Numbered from the stretch's first letter, positions 12,233-25,290 are shown. The stretch: 64,000 nucleotides of DNA from Talpa occidentalis (GCF_014898055.3 NW_023601322.1:8761312-8825311); one strand, 5' to 3'. A program made the numbers and translations. Notes: generated by a model from the letters alone, not told the origin.

Positions 12233-14435
12233 AAGGTTTTATAGACATGATGGCAGTGAAATTATAATTTTTTAGCATTTAAAATTAGCCTCAATAAAAT
12301 TACCTTTTCCAATGGATGTGCTAACATTAGTTAGTAAACAGGATGTACCTGCTTGAATCTGGAATCCTCCAGCTGTGAGTTGATACCCAAGTCAGACAGC
12401 TCTCATAATAAACTATGTCTGCATAATAAACTAGTATTTTCTTCTTCATAGTTTTCCAGGTTATTTTAGAAGGTTAGTTACCCCAAAAGACATTTAAATG
12501 ATGTCTTAGGTTCAAATGTCAATGAAAAGCACATAAAATTATAAGACTCGGGGATTTCTGGCATTTGACAGAGATGAAAACTCACTGAGAAAACATGAGA
12601 TTTAGACGTTTTCATTCTCATTGATCAGCACAGAGCTCCCTCCTCAGTTGTCCCATTGAAACAGACCAGCGTTGCCCCCCCACACCCCACCCAAGGGTGA
12701 CCGGAGGTGTGCAGTGCAGGCGCTGGCTCGGACCAGCAGTTTGCGGGCCTAGAGTCTGGCCAGGCTGCTAGGGTTGCGGGCAGCAGGTTGCCTTGTGTTC
12801 CCTGTACCAACCCTGGAGGTCCAGGTCCCTCCAGATCTTTCTCCAGGGCGAGGGTGGGAAGGCTTCAAGCAGCTTGGGCAACCTGTAGTCCTGTACTCAT
12901 CTCAGAGTGGGGAATCCCCGTGTTCCAGAAAACCCAGACAGGCCTGTGCTGGAGACGGGCAGACAGAGGAAAGCCAGGAACACACCGTCGGAACCCGGCT
13001 GACCTTCAGCTGAAGAAACAGAGAGAAAGGGAAATCAAAGCAAAAGACAAGGGAGCAAACAGGAAGGGCATTTCTGGGGGATGGGATCTGGGGTGTAGGA
13101 CAGATAACCTGTCTGGTTATGGTGGGCTGAGGGGCCAGCCCAGCCTTCTTTGTCTCGTGCTCCCATACCTCACCCTTCATGAACCCACCACCAGGATTCA
13201 GGGAGTCCTGAGCTCCGGGTGCAGCTGAGCTCAGAGCTGGTGCTTCCGCTCTGGTTCATCTTTAATTGGGTGCGTTTGAGGAATAGCTCGACCATCATGT
13301 CTCTTAGTTGCAAGTCCTGCAATGCTTAAAGAGAGTGGCTCTGACTTGTTTGGCTGCAGCCATTGCAAACATCCAACCTTCCAGAAACAAACCGAACACT
13401 AAAGGATGCGACACCCAGCCAGCAGCAAGGTTCTTGTAAAGTGCTCTGTGGGCAGGTTCTTGGGAAGTTAAAGGTCTCTGGCTTTGTTCAATTATGAAAG
13501 TTTTCCAGATTCAAGTCAACAGGGAGAGCTTAAGTTACCATCAAGAGGCGGGCTGGTGACGGCTGCTGCAGAGCCCAGGCACCCAAGCTCACCTCTGCCC
13601 TGCCCGGCTGTGGAGCTGCTCCTGTGGGTGCCTGCTGTGGGCACGACTGCTTTTGATTCAGTGTGTCTGTCAGCAGGGCCTTGGCAGGACAGGGCTCTGC
13701 GGCCACAGAAGCTCTCTGGCCATGAGGCTTCCCGTTGGCTTTGTTTTTGTGACTCAAGGAAATTTCCCCCCTCCAACCCCAACACTGCATGAAGCAGTCC
13801 CTGAAGGAGGAGGGTTTTCCTGAATCCTGTGGAAAGACTTGCTCCTTGGGAATTCACGTCTCTGTCTACGCAGCGTTTTTAAACACCGAGTGTAGGCGAT
13901 GCATGCAGGATGGGCCACTGGGGCCAGACCACAGACTGAGGACCCCAGAGGGGGCACCTTGTTCCTGGGGGCAGGCATCCCTGTGACTTGTGCCCTCTCC
14001 GGGATGTGTTGACAGAGTCTTCCTTCTGCAACACAGCCCCACTCGCCCTGACTCCTCTCCTGCACCCACAGGCCCATGCAGGACCCGCCCCAACCCCCAG
14101 CTTCCTTGCGTGCCTGAGATCCTGAGCAACCAGGCTTCGCAAGTGTCATCCAAAGCTTGCACCAGTTTTATCATGAAAAGCACGTTGCTCACAGATCCAA
14201 GACTCAGACCCGTGGCCAGGGGATTCCCTCAGTGGAAGTAACAATTCGCTAGACCCAGCTTTCCACCTGCGGCCTTTTCCAGTCCAAACTTGTGCTTCTT
14301 CTCTTGGTCTGAGGGGTGAAGAGGCGTTCCGGGGAGGCGTGGTCAGCTCTGGACCCACTGGAGGAGTCCTTGGTTTGGGCCTCCAAGGTCCCCCCTGGAT
14401 AAATGTCTGCCTGAGCATGGCATTCAAGTCTCTGG

Positions 14436-14467
<32 letters not shown>
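14436..14467. repeat. (TG)n microsatellite
   Basis: A pure run of about 16 TG units followed by TATGCGCGTGC. It begins the low-complexity stretch that opens a 462-codon minus-strand frame. Confidence 0.95.
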
Positions 14468-14470
<3 letters not shown>

Positions 14471-14927
14471 CGCGTGCAGGGTGGTGCCCCATTCTGGCAG
14501 TGATGGCAGAAGTCGGGAGGCTGTGCCTGGCACTGACCACTGGCCCACGGATTCCGCTGAGCCTGAGGTGTGACCCGTGTCATCGGCCCAGCAGAGCGTT
14601 CGGGTCCCTCCTTGGAGCTGCCAGAAATCCTCGCAACCCCTGTGCAGCCAGGTCCCCCGCCTCCACGGCCCGCTGCAAATGTGTCTGAGCAGATGACAGG
14701 AAGTGATGGCTGCCTTGGACGTGGGGGCTCCCAGGGGTGCGGCTTCTCTCCGGGGAAGTGCCCACTGCTGGCCTTTTCTGCCCTCGGTGTCCACGGCAGC
14801 GCACTTCCCCGCGGGAGCGTGTCCTGTGTTGGGGCTGCCCACGTCACCCCCCAGAGGCCGTGCTGGTGGGGGTGCCTCGGCCCTCCGCCCCTGTGAAGCC
14901 TGCCTGGGATCGCTTTCAACATCGCTT

Positions 14928-15195
14928 TCCTTCTCGCTCTCCTCTGTCTCAGTGTGTGTCTCTCTGGCTCTGTCTCTTCTTGTCTCTCCGTGCTGTCTCT
15001 TTTCCCCAACCCCTTTCTCTCTGTCTCTGTGTCCTCTGTCCCCTTTCTCCGTCTGTCTGTCTCTATTTCTCTCTCTGTGTTTCCCCACTGCCCCCTTTCT
15101 CTCTCGCTCACTGTATCTCTGTGAGCGTGCGTCTCTCTCTGGCTTGTGTGTGTGTGTGTGTACATGCACGTGTGCGTGAGCGTGTGTGTGCGTAG
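14928..15195. repeat. CT/TG-rich low-complexity tract
   Basis: About 270 bases consist of variations of TCTCTGTC and TGTGTG on the plus strand. Pyrimidine dominance on one strand is extreme. It contributes the Arg/Glu/Thr-rich translations on the minus strand and is not coding. Confidence 0.9.
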
Positions 15196-15239
15196 ATGGC
15201 CCTGCACTGTCCTGGCAGCGGCCAGCACTCGCTCTGCTC

Positions 15240-15485
15240 TGAGTGTCCGTCTCGTGAGCGTCCACGCGGACCCGTCAGGGCTTCCCGCCTGCATCCCTGC
15301 ATGGAGCCCTGAACCCAGAGCCGCGCTGGCCGGGCCCGGGGTGCTGGCCCACGCAGACGGCGGTTGCGGCGGGGCCCTCGGGCTTGCCTTGTGCCGGCGA
15401 GTCTGCTGTGTCTCCCCTGGGCGCAGGAGGACCGTCTGGTGGGGACGGAAGAGGAGTGCCAGGGCGCTAGCCGTGCGCCTGGAAA
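15240..15485. other. CpG-dense patch inside BCL2 intron 2
   Basis: Roughly 27 CpG dinucleotides in 245 bases by hand count, with high GC, give an observed/expected ratio near 0.9 by estimate. A second CpG-rich stretch follows at about 15800-16060. The rest of the intron is CpG-poor. No exon or initiator is recognised. Confidence 0.6.
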
Positions 15486-17339
15486 TGCATCTGTTTTTGT
15501 TCACGCTGAGTCTTTCCAGGTGAACCGAGCTCAATCATAAGCGACAAAATGAAAGCAGATTTTTCTGAACATGCCCATGTGGACCCCACTGAGCAAGTTC
15601 ACGATGTGCCGTGGCCCCTCCCCCGGAGCATAAGGGGGGCTTTCTCGTCTCTTACACATGGTGGGCCCATGGGGGAGGGCTTCTCCCTCGGGGATCGGGA
15701 TCGTGGGGTCGCCTTGACCATCTCAAGGGCCAGAAAGGGGCCAGGGTGAGGCTTGTCCTCTCTTGGGGCTTTGAACAGGACACTGGCATCCTGGGACATC
15801 AGGGCAGAGCGTGTGCCCGGGTGCCTCATCCTGAGACGGCCAGGGCCGGCCTCTGGGGGCAGCTCTGGTCTTGGACCATGTTGTCTGCCGTGTCCCCGGG
15901 GTCCTGGAGCCGGGGGCTGTGGGCTTTGGGGTTCTGCCCACGTTCCCTTTGGAACCTGCCCGAAAGCCAGTGCGGACCAGCGGGTGGGACCAGCGGGGGC
16001 ACGGGGGATGCGACGTCCAGCCCCGGCCGCTGTGCTCTTTGCTCCCGGGCGGGTCCGAGGCCACTTTCAGCAAGTTCATATTAGGAAATGCGGGTTCTCT
16101 GTGCTCCCACCACCAACCTCCGTCAACACTTGCTGATTTAAACAAGTGAGAATCAGACATTCGGCCGCCAACTCCGGCCCTTCGCGTTTAATAAAGGAAG
16201 GGCCTCTCCCCCCGTGGCCCAGCAGTGGCATCCCGATGACAGCGATTAGGCCGAGCTGCAGAACTCAACAAGCATCTGCTTTCAGTTCCCATTTTTGGCA
16301 TATTTTCATGAATTAACTCTTGCAGCACAGGGAGGGCGTGGGTAGGCGGCGTGGCAGCCTCGGGGGGCCCTGCAGACCCGCCCGCGGTGTGCGGCAGGGA
16401 CAGTGAAATTACCTGTCGCCAGGCGCGGTGGGTGGGGAAGTTCATGCCACCTTAATGCAGTGGCTGTGGGGACGCTTGCGAGGGGCCAGGGTGCGGTCAG
16501 CCCCTTATTCCAGCACCCAGGAGACAACAGTTGGTGGATATATTCCAGGCTGACCAAGGTATCCTGCCACATCTGGCAAGGGAGGGTCCTTTCTGACACT
16601 GTAGGAACAGAGATCCACCACCCCACTCCCCCGCCCCATCACCTCTGTGAGGCTCACTGCCGGCGCCACCTCTAATTAAAATTGGCATCAGAGGCAGAGA
16701 GCTCTGAGGGACAAACGCCTGGACCGTGATGCTGAACACAACCCCGTGGGTGGCGCTTGGTCCCAGCAGAGGCCTTGGCAGCTTGGCTGCCGCTCTGAGC
16801 AAGGAGACTAGAAGACTCAGAGGCTGAAGTTCACTGCAGGAGGTGGGAGAGCACCCTGGCTTTGGGGGCAGAAGGGCTGGGGAGGCCTGCCCACAGGAGA
16901 GACAGTCTGCTCAGAGAGGACCCAGACCCGTGTTCACAGACGCCACCATCACACCGTTTCTGACGTGCCTCAGGATACATATCCCAAGTCACGTCCTCTT
17001 GGATGCCTGAGACATTACGTGAGCCCAGGACGGTGGGCAGAAACTCTTCGGGGACCAGCTACCTGGGACGTTTTCAAGGGCAGCAAAAGTCTGGAGAGCT
17101 GCAGTGAGTTCCTCTCCCAGAGGGGCTCTCAGCCATTGGACTTCTCATCCAGAACAGTTCACCCTCCTTGCCACCTTCTGTTTTTATCTTTTAATCTCTA
17201 AAAGGAGGATGACAGTTGAGCAGAATTTTGGACCCAGTGAACCCCAGTTCCCACCTCACTGTCAGCCAGAGTCACAGCGCAAGTGGGTCCTTCTGTCAAA
17301 GGCCAGGTGGTAGAAGAAGAGTCGAGTCTCTTTCTTCGT

Positions 17340-18212
17340 GTATTATAATAAAGGTAGTTATGAATATATTGAAATATAATTTACGTACCATAAAAACTCA
17401 GGTTAAAGGGACTCATTGGTTTTTCTGTTTTTAGAGGTTACGCAGCTGTCACCATTACCTAACCCCAGAGCTTTTCCATGATTGCTCCGGCTATCCATGC
17501 CTATTAGCCATCATTCTCGATTTCCCGCTCTCCCCAGGCCTTGGTAACCACTAATCCACTTCTGTCTCCATGGATTTGCCCGTACTGGACATTTCACTTG
17601 AGTGGAATCAAGCCCTAGGTGGCTTTTCGTGTCTGGCTTCATTCACTGCATACAATGCTTTATCTCTAGCTAAGGCTCACTCCTTTTTGATGGCTGAATC
17701 ATATTCCCTAGCGAAATTGATATACCCCTGTTTGTCTAACTACTCATCGGTCTATAGACATTTGGGTTGTTTCCACTTTTTGGCTATTATGAATAATGCC
17801 AACTTGAATGCAAGCTCTTGTATGATGATCACTTATTTTCAGCCCCCTGGGGTGCACAGCTGAGGAGTGGCATCCCCAGGTTCTGTGGAAACTCTGCTCA
17901 ACTTTCTAGAGACCACCGCTGTTTCCACAGCACTGGCGCCATGTTCCCTTCTGCCCAGCAAGGCGTGTGGTCTCCATTTTCTCTTCATCCTCACTCACTG
18001 TTGTTATTGTCCATCTTGTAAACTCTAGACACGCCCGTGGGTGTGAAGTGACATCTCACTGTGGTTTTGGTTTGCATTTCCCTAATGACTGATGATGCTG
18101 AGCATCTTTTCTTGAGCATACTGGCTATTTGTGTATCTTAGGTGAAATGGCTGTTCGTCTCTTCTGCCTGGTTTTTAATTGGGCTATTTGTCATTTTATT
18201 ACTCAGTTGCAA
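17340..18212 (-). mobile_element. Old LINE-1 3' end (L1M type)
   Basis: It reads as the reverse complement of an L1M ORF2/3' UTR. Landmarks in order are ATTGAAATATAATTTACGTA, GGTAACCACTAATCCACTTC, TCCATGGATTTGCCCGTACT, GGACATTTCACTTGAGTGGA, GGCTGAATCATATTCCCTAG, GGGTTGTTTCCACTTTTTGG, GTGTGAAGTGACATCTCACT and TTTGCATTTCCCTAATGACT. The open frame at 17570-17863 is a relic of this element. No intact reverse transcriptase is present. Confidence 0.85.
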
Positions 18213-19317
18213 TCATGACCTTTTTTGGCTTGACCTACTTGCGTGCCCACACAGTCTCACAAAGTGCTATTTCCCCCCAAAGAGTGAAAATAACATAAGC
18301 CCTAAGCAAGAAAAGGGTCAAGGGCAGGCGACTCAGAGTCTCCCGACCAGAAAATGTAGTAGAATGAGGACAGTGAAGAAAGAAAAATGCAGAGACTGTG
18401 GGGTAGCCAGACACCGCGAGGCAGCTTGCTGCGGCTCGTGCCTGAGAGACTCTGGGGAAGGTCCTGGGGAGGCCCAGTGGGCATGGCTGTGGGCTGCTTG
18501 TCTCTCTGCCCAGAGTCCAGTGGGATAACAGCGTCTACACACACGCAGAAAGTGCTTTGAACGTACCTGTCTCCCTCTGGTGTCCTGGAGGACTCATCCC
18601 AGGAGCCCCCAAGACACCAAAATCCAAGGCAGCTCAAGTCCCTTGCATAAAATGGCATCGTGTTCGCACAGAACTTATGCACATACTCCCGCATGCTTTA
18701 CGTGGTCTCGGGTGACTTGCAATACCCAAAGCTGGGTAAATGCTGGTGTTTTATTCAAAGCTGGTTGAATCAGCGGATGCAGGACGCATGGGTGTGGAGG
18801 GCCAGCCGTACTGAGAAAACTCTCTCCTTGAAGGTGCTGTGCGTGAGTGAGAAGATTGCTGAGTGACTTTCGAAGGGCAGGGCCTGTGTCTTATTTCACT
18901 TTAAGCCTCTCAGCATCTCATAACAATGTGCAGCTCCTGAATGAATGAGAGATTTTGAGATCTAGTATAGATACGGCCTGTCTTGTTGAGGGTTATTACA
19001 TGGGCCTGCAGAAGCAAACACAGCTAGGAGCGTTTCTCTTGCGGAGCATGCATTGCTGTGCCCCTTTGCACCTACGGTCTTTGGAGGCACTGGACTGCGT
19101 TCGCCTCCTGCCAAAGGGGCCAAGGTGGCTAAGGACCCTCTGCTTGCAGTGTCTGCAGAGCTGGTGCAGCGGGGGGTCATCTCTTGCTCCTCTCCAGATA
19201 GCATGCCCTAGCTCAGCCCAGGGTCACTTAGAAGCTCTGAGGCCCCCGCCTGGGAATGGCTGGCTCTGGCTGGTGTCTCCTCCAGCAGGTGGACCTGGCG
19301 GGGCTTTAGATCTGGCT

Positions 19318-19342
19318 GGGGATGGTGGGGGTGGGGGGTGGG
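19318..19342 (+). other. G-run tract with quadruplex potential
   Basis: Four G runs of 4, 5, 6 and 3 bases are separated by ATGGT, T and T on the plus (BCL2 sense) strand. Confidence 0.6.
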
Positions 19343-20762
19343 CACAGGGTCCCAGAAGCCTGAGGCTTCTTTGCAAATTATTTCCCAACTGTGCCCTGCT
19401 GTGGAACAGAAGGCACCATTTGGGCTTCTCACTTTTCACCCTCCTACCTAGTTGCTGGGAGCCCCTGCCTGATTTGCATCCTTGGCCGTATTTGCATACC
19501 AAAATACACCCAAACTTCCCTGGATCAGCTGCAGTAGGCGGGCAAGTTTTGTTTTTATTTTGTTTGGGTTTTTCATCTCCTGCCACTTCTCTGGCAGGTT
19601 TCTCGTTTCATGCAGATGACACTTAGATTAAGTTTCATTTAATGTCCTTGGCCTGTGATTCAGTGAGCCCCTACGCCTGGGCCCAGAGATCCCCCCCAAG
19701 ATCAAAGCTCATTCATGGGAGATGGCTTTGGGGGGCAGCACAGCGTGCTGGGTGCTTGGGGCCCCTTCCACAGCCAGGCCTTCAGTTAGGTGCTTGAGGG
19801 TTGTTGTTCCTGGTTCCTTCTCCCCCAAACCTGGAGTCAATCCTTCGGGAGTGAGGGGGGAGGGGTTGGGAGGAAGAGTCAGAGGGGCGCAGAGACTAGC
19901 CAGGGCCCAGGCCGCCAGAGCTGCAGACGGAACCCTCGAGACTCATTCAGCACAAAGTGGCTGCAGAGGAAATCCTGCCTCGCCGATGATAAGGAGGGAA
20001 GTGGAGTCACTTCCTCACCAGCTGCTTTATTCAGGTAGAAAAAAGTCCTCACTTCCTCGCGTGTGCTCTGCTGGCCACCACTCTCAGCCGCCCGGCTGCT
20101 GCTTCCCCTTTTGATCTCAGCCACGGTTGGTGTCTGGAGGCCGAGTTCTTGGCTTCCAGCTCTTAGTGCCTGCGTCTCCCTCCCTCCCTCCTCTGCTTCC
20201 TTCTCTCTCTTTCTCCCAGCCTTCCCTCCTGTCGCTGGGCTCTGTGGCTTTGCAGCGCTCCTACGTAGTTTGGAGAATGAGCCTCACGCTCCTTAGTAGA
20301 GCCCAGGACTTGTTGCCACCATGGTCTTTGTGTTCGCCCAGATGTCCAAAATCAGCCCTGGGCATCTCCCCTCCCTGGCCTGCAGGCCGATGCCCCAGAG
20401 CACAGCTCTTACCTGCAGACACTGCGTGTCTTCTGAACACGGCAGGACTCTCCCTGACAGAGGAGGGTTTGGTCAAGTGAGTTGGTAAATGCCACACCGC
20501 TTATTCTTCTCAGAGACTCGCGGGGCATATGCGGGTGGAAGGCTTCAAAATATTCCAAGTTTGCCAACCAGCATGGCACAGATGCTGGCCATTATGAGCT
20601 GGCTGAACATCGGCCTCTCCCAAAAGGTTATTAGAAACTGCTGCAAGAAACAGCACTGAATTTTGTTTAAGCTCATTATGTATTTGTCCTTTGCACACCT
20701 CTCTTTTCAAAAACATCACGTATCGTGTTGGGAAAAACCTGTTGCATAAGAGAAGCAATCAG

Positions 20763-22600
20763 TTCATTTCACTTCCGCAGGCATTTGCTGCGTGTCCAAT
20801 ACGTGACAGACTCCTGCTCCAGGGAGCCAAAGATAAATAAGACCTGGTCCCCGCACCTCCAGATGCTAAGTGCTGAAGGGTGAAGACAGACAGCCATGTG
20901 GCAGAGGGTCTTCCAGAGACGGTCAAGCTGGGGTGGCCGAGGATTATTTAGCTCGACCTGAAGGGTTGGAGGAGGTTGCCTGTGGAAAATGATGGCACTG
21001 AGTCCCTGAATGAAGTCAAGCTGTCTGACAAGCGATGGCGGCTGAGCGGTAGAGCTAGGCTGGGGCCAGCCAGACATTGGGAGCTCTGGATGTCTTGTTA
21101 TAGACGTAAGTGTCGGAGCGACAGGTTTGATGGTGGATAGATGACGCTGGCTGCGTATGGGGGGACCTTTAAAAGCAGGGCACAAGACTGGACGCAGAGC
21201 TCAGGCTGGAGGCCCTAGCGGTGCTCCTGAGCAGAGAAAGATTTCAGGGTCAAAGCGGTGGTGCCTGTGCTCTCCCCTTGCCCTCAGCGCTCACTTCAGG
21301 GCTTTTGAGTTCGACCTCCTGCCGTGGCTTCTGGTCTCTCCCTGGGGCTTCCTCTGGCTTCCAGAGCCCACTTCGCCTGTGCATTGGAGTGTAGGCGCAG
21401 AGGCGCTCCCCTGCTCCCCTCCGTTGGTGAATGGAAGGCGTTGGCATATAAATAGCCCAGCCCCCTAGTCCCAGGCCTGCGCTGGCCCCGGCCTCCCCCT
21501 AGGATTAGCCCCAGATGCTCAGTAAGGTAACTCCTGGCTGCGCTCACCTTCCTGTCTCACTTCCCACTCTCCCACTGGTGTTTCCTGGGGTCACCTCCCC
21601 AATAAACTGCTTACGCTCAAAGTTTCACCTTCGGCTCCACTGGGCATGGGGAGAGCCCAGCTTGCAGCGGCGGGATTTATCATTGAATGAAGGGGGTGAG
21701 GGAGAGGAGACCCCCTTGGGCACTCGGGGTGTGGGTTCACTGAGTAGCACAGAGAGGGTGAAGGCAGGAAGAGAGGCAGGCTGGCTGGGGGAGGCGGGGT
21801 GACTCCAGTCTGGGCCAGGCTGCCTTGGGACACCAGTGGGACATGGTAAAAGTGATGGGGTAGGAATCTGGCCGTCGGAGGAGCAGGAGGGGCTGGATAC
21901 AAAGAGACAGCGTCAGGGGGCTGGTGGTTAAGGCCATGAGAGTGAAGGAGAGTGGCCAAAGAGAGAAGTGATGGGCCAGGTGGAAGAGGGGTTGTCCCAG
22001 GAGGCAGAGAAGCTCCCCAGGAGGCTCGCGCGTTCTGCGGTCTCTGAGTGCAGAGTCCCAGCACAGCCAGCTGGACGGACCTGGGAAGCATCCTGAGGAT
22101 GTAGCCTTGTGGAGGGCACTGGTGGTCTCGGGCTGGTTTCACAGACACCAAGGAGGAAGTGGCCAGGGTGGGTGGATTAAAATATGGGTGGGAAGGCAGA
22201 GGATGGGGTTGGCTTAGCGACTTGCTTGGGAGGGAAGGGGAGGAAGAGCAACGGTTAGGGTGGAGCCCTGCAGCACATGGACATTTGAGGAAATCTGGAC
22301 ACTTACATACCTGGGGAAAAGACAAAAGGATGAGATTGAAATCATAGTTGAGAGCAGGGAAAATTGGAGGAACATTCTAGAAGCAAAGGGACACAGTGGA
22401 ACAATGGTGCCGGCTGGAGAGAGAAGCGGATAGGGATGTAAGTCAGCCGGGGCTCCTGGCTGGGACCCTGTGGTCAGTCTCACCCAACAGCCCCAATATT
22501 CTGGGAAGAAAGGGGTGCTTAAAGGTGATGAGAACACGTCTGAAAAACGTGTTTAAAGATCTTGGAGGCGGAGCAGGGTCTGTCTGCATGGTTGCGGGAC
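20763..22600. mobile_element. LINE-2-like fragments (patchy)
   Basis: The start (CACTTCCGCAGGCATTTGCT through AAATAAGACCTGGTCCCCG) fits the L2 motif for a species of AATATTTATTGAGCACC followed by CCCTGCCCTC. Near 22263 GAGCCCTGCAGCACATGGAC resembles the L2 motif GAGCCCTGGGGCACTCCAAC. Unrelated sequence (21200-21640) interrupts. The open frames here, including the 244-codon one at 21591-22325, are not considered real. Confidence 0.35.
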
Positions 22601-23424
22601 TTCAGAAGGCCAATGAGGTGGCTGGAGAGGGGGTCAGGATGGGCGGGAGCCTGTTGCAGGTGGGGGAGGGTCCTGGGAAGAGAAGCCCCACTGCTGGCCG
22701 GTGTCCTGACCTGGCCAGCCCAGGAGGCAGGAGACGCAGACCCGGCCTCTGCCCCCTGCTGCACCTCTGCTCATTAGTGCCATTCCACCCGGCCCTGGCC
22801 TTCCACTGTGAGCGCCTGGCTTCACCTGCTACATTTCAGGGCCTTGCCTGTTCGAAAGGGCTCCGTCTTCATGAGGCTGCGTGGACCAGGGCAGGAAATC
22901 TGAGCTTATCCGCAAGCCCCCTCCGGCTCGAAGTCTGGAGTTCTATGGTTCCTCCTGTGCTTTTTCTTACCCTCCCTTAACTTTCAGGTTGCCGCGAGGG
23001 AGGCAGTTCCTGGGGAGATGGGATGGTAAAGCCACAAGACCTGGAAATAGCCGAGGGGCTTGCTTAGCGGTGTTTGATTTCCTGTGGGCACCACCTGATT
23101 TTCTTCTTCCCCTGGCTGCTGTCAGGATCCGCGCAGGAGATGAAATTGCATATTGATTTAGTTTAGTTCAGATGTGCTCCCAGGCCTCGCCTGTCTGGAT
23201 GGTAAGCTCTTTGAGGGCAGGAGGGCCTTCCCGTTGGCTTTCCCTTGATTATATAATGCCTGCAGACACAGTCAGCTCGGAGGTTGTGCAGTGTAGCTGA
23301 ATTTCTAATTTGTTTAGAGTCAGCCAAGCCTTACAAAATTTCCCCAGTGCATAAGAAGAACTGAGAACCACCTCTGAGCCGGAGGCCTGGATTTGCAGGC
23401 CTTGGTTTAGCTGTTACCTTTCCA

Positions 23425-23590
23425 TTCAATTCTGTGTCAGCAACATCTTTCCTCGCCAGTAAATACTGGCTACAATTTTTCACAGTTGGGCAGTATTCCA
23501 TGCTATGGGTATGTCGTAGGTTGTTTCACCAACATTTCAGATCCTTAAGCTGTTTTCAGATTTTAGTTATTCTAAACAACCTTGCCACTC
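23425..23590 (-). mobile_element. Short diverged LINE-1 fragment
   Basis: GTTGGGCAGTATTCCATGCT and GTAGGTTGTTTCACCAACAT resemble the same L1 3' region as the 17.3-18.2 kb element. Divergence is high. Confidence 0.45.
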
Positions 23591-23604
23591 TCCTGGTTTG
23601 GGTG

Positions 23605-23628
23605 TTTTGTTTTGTTTTGTTTTGTTTT
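23605..23628. repeat. (TTTTG)n microsatellite
   Basis: Four to five TTTTG units follow the short L1-like fragment. Confidence 0.85.
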
Positions 23629-23931
23629 CTGAGATAAATAACTGGAATGACTAACGAATGGAAGGCTTGATAAGTACCGCCAGAGACAAAGGGCATCTCG
23701 CGGACCTTTTACGTGGGAGTTCATCTTCATCAGTTGTGCAAAGACCCCTGGGGCTTCGGCCTGAACGTTCCCTCCATTCTTTGCAGCAGAACTCAGTATC
23801 CTTCCCATTTTTTGCCAAACCGACTCGTTTGATTTTTAACCTCATTTTACTTAGAATTAGATTTGAATGAAACTCCTTGAAGGGTTTGGAAGGGAAAAGG
23901 ACAATTTTAGAGGGTAGGCTGCCTCAAAGGA

Positions 23932-23933
23932 GG

Positions 23934-23975
<42 letters not shown>
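23932..23975. repeat. (GT)n(GA)n compound microsatellite
   Basis: About ten GT units pass directly into about ten GA units and end at GATATCAC. Confidence 0.95.
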
Positions 23976-23976
<1 letters not shown>

Positions 23977-24271
23977 ATCACAATGGGTCCCAATACAGGA
24001 AGGAAGACACTTTTGCGCCCTCCTGCTTGGGGTCTCGAGTGTGATCTATCCCTTTGCACACCTCCCTGGCTTATTTCCAACCCTGCAGCAAGAGTCTGGG
24101 GTTGTTGGGGGTTGTGCGATCCTGCCCTGTCAGACCAGCTATGGGTAGAACTCAGACTCAGCCTGTGAATTTGAAGTTTGTGGATAAACTATCTGTGCAG
24201 GAGGGAGCACCCAGAGCTGGCGCCAACCACCTCCTCTCTGATGTAAAGAGTCAGCAAAAGGAGAAGAGCTG

Positions 24272-24295
24272 CCCACCCCACCCCAACCCCCTCCC
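24272..24295 (-). other. C-run tract (quadruplex potential on minus strand)
   Basis: C runs of 3, 4, 4, 5 and 3 are separated by one or two bases (A, A, AA, T), giving five G runs on the minus strand. Confidence 0.6.
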
Positions 24296-25261
24296 GGCCC
24301 TACCGTGCCCACCCCTGAGCCGGGCAGAGCCTCGCCTTCCTGGCATGAGAGAGGGTGTGGGCTGCCGCCTCCTCGAGGCTGGGATTCTGTCCCGATCGCA
24401 GGAGACGACCAGGTTTTCTTTCCCTCTTTGTTGCTTTTAATACATAAAATGAGCATGTGTTTATTTAAAACAGCTTTCAAACTTAAACAAATAATGACAG
24501 ACTGTTCAAACAGACTTCGGAAATCACCCTAATCAGGATGTTTGAAAAGCAAGACTCTATGGAAGTAGCTTTTAGGGCACTCGGTCCTGAAATCACAGGG
24601 TCTGCTCTGCACTTCGGATGCTAATCAGGCAAAGCTTGGGGGTCAGGCTCAACCTCCAGGTGGAACGACACCCCTCGGCCCCACAACCCGGCTTGGCAAC
24701 TTAGGGTCTGTCGATGAGTGTTTCACTGTCGCCTCCTGTCTTCAACCAGAACACGCCGTGTGTTCAGAAATTCCTAATTTCTTTAGAAATCCACCATCTT
24801 CAACACCAAAAGCTGACTCTTTAGAGGGGCTGGAAAATGGCTCCTGTAACATGGCAGGCTCCGGGTCCCCGGGCGGGAAGGGCAGGGGTGGGGGGAACTA
24901 GCCGGTTTGCAAGAGGACAGACGAGCCCACAGTGGATCGCCTGTCCACGGGGCCGCCCATGTGAATCTTCAGAGCCACCAACTCGATGGTGAAATTAATG
25001 ACGCTCAGGGTTGGGTCTTAAGCAATAAAACGACAAAGCTAGGATCTCATCCAGGCCTTCTCCCCCGAGCCCCGGGGCTGTGTCCATGCCTCCGTGCTCA
25101 CTCTTTGGGTTAAGAGATGCTCCTTTAAGTCATTCTGCTCTAGAAATGGTGTTTTTCATTAGGAATAGCCCATTAGATCCATTTTAAGCACAGCGGTGAA
25201 GGGGGCGCAAAGAGGGAGCTACTCCAGCCCCAGAGATGAAGGAGTATACGGAGAGGTATAC

Positions 25262-25290
25262 TGTGCCAGGCAAACTGTGCCAGGCAAACT
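25262..25290. repeat. Two-copy 14-base tandem repeat
   Basis: TGTGCCAGGCAAAC occurs twice in direct succession with no mismatch. Confidence 0.9.

Noticed and set aside
14146..15534. 462-codon minus-strand open frame (and nested 338-codon frame)
   Set aside because: It runs through TG and CT/TG simple repeats, giving Arg/Glu/Thr/His-rich low-complexity translation. There is no domain, and it lies inside the BCL2 intron.
18955..19626. 223-codon plus-strand open frame
   Set aside because: No family recognised, no splice or promoter context, intronic position.
21591..22325. 244-codon minus-strand open frame
   Set aside because: Proline/serine-rich translation across L2-like sequence; no recognised domain.
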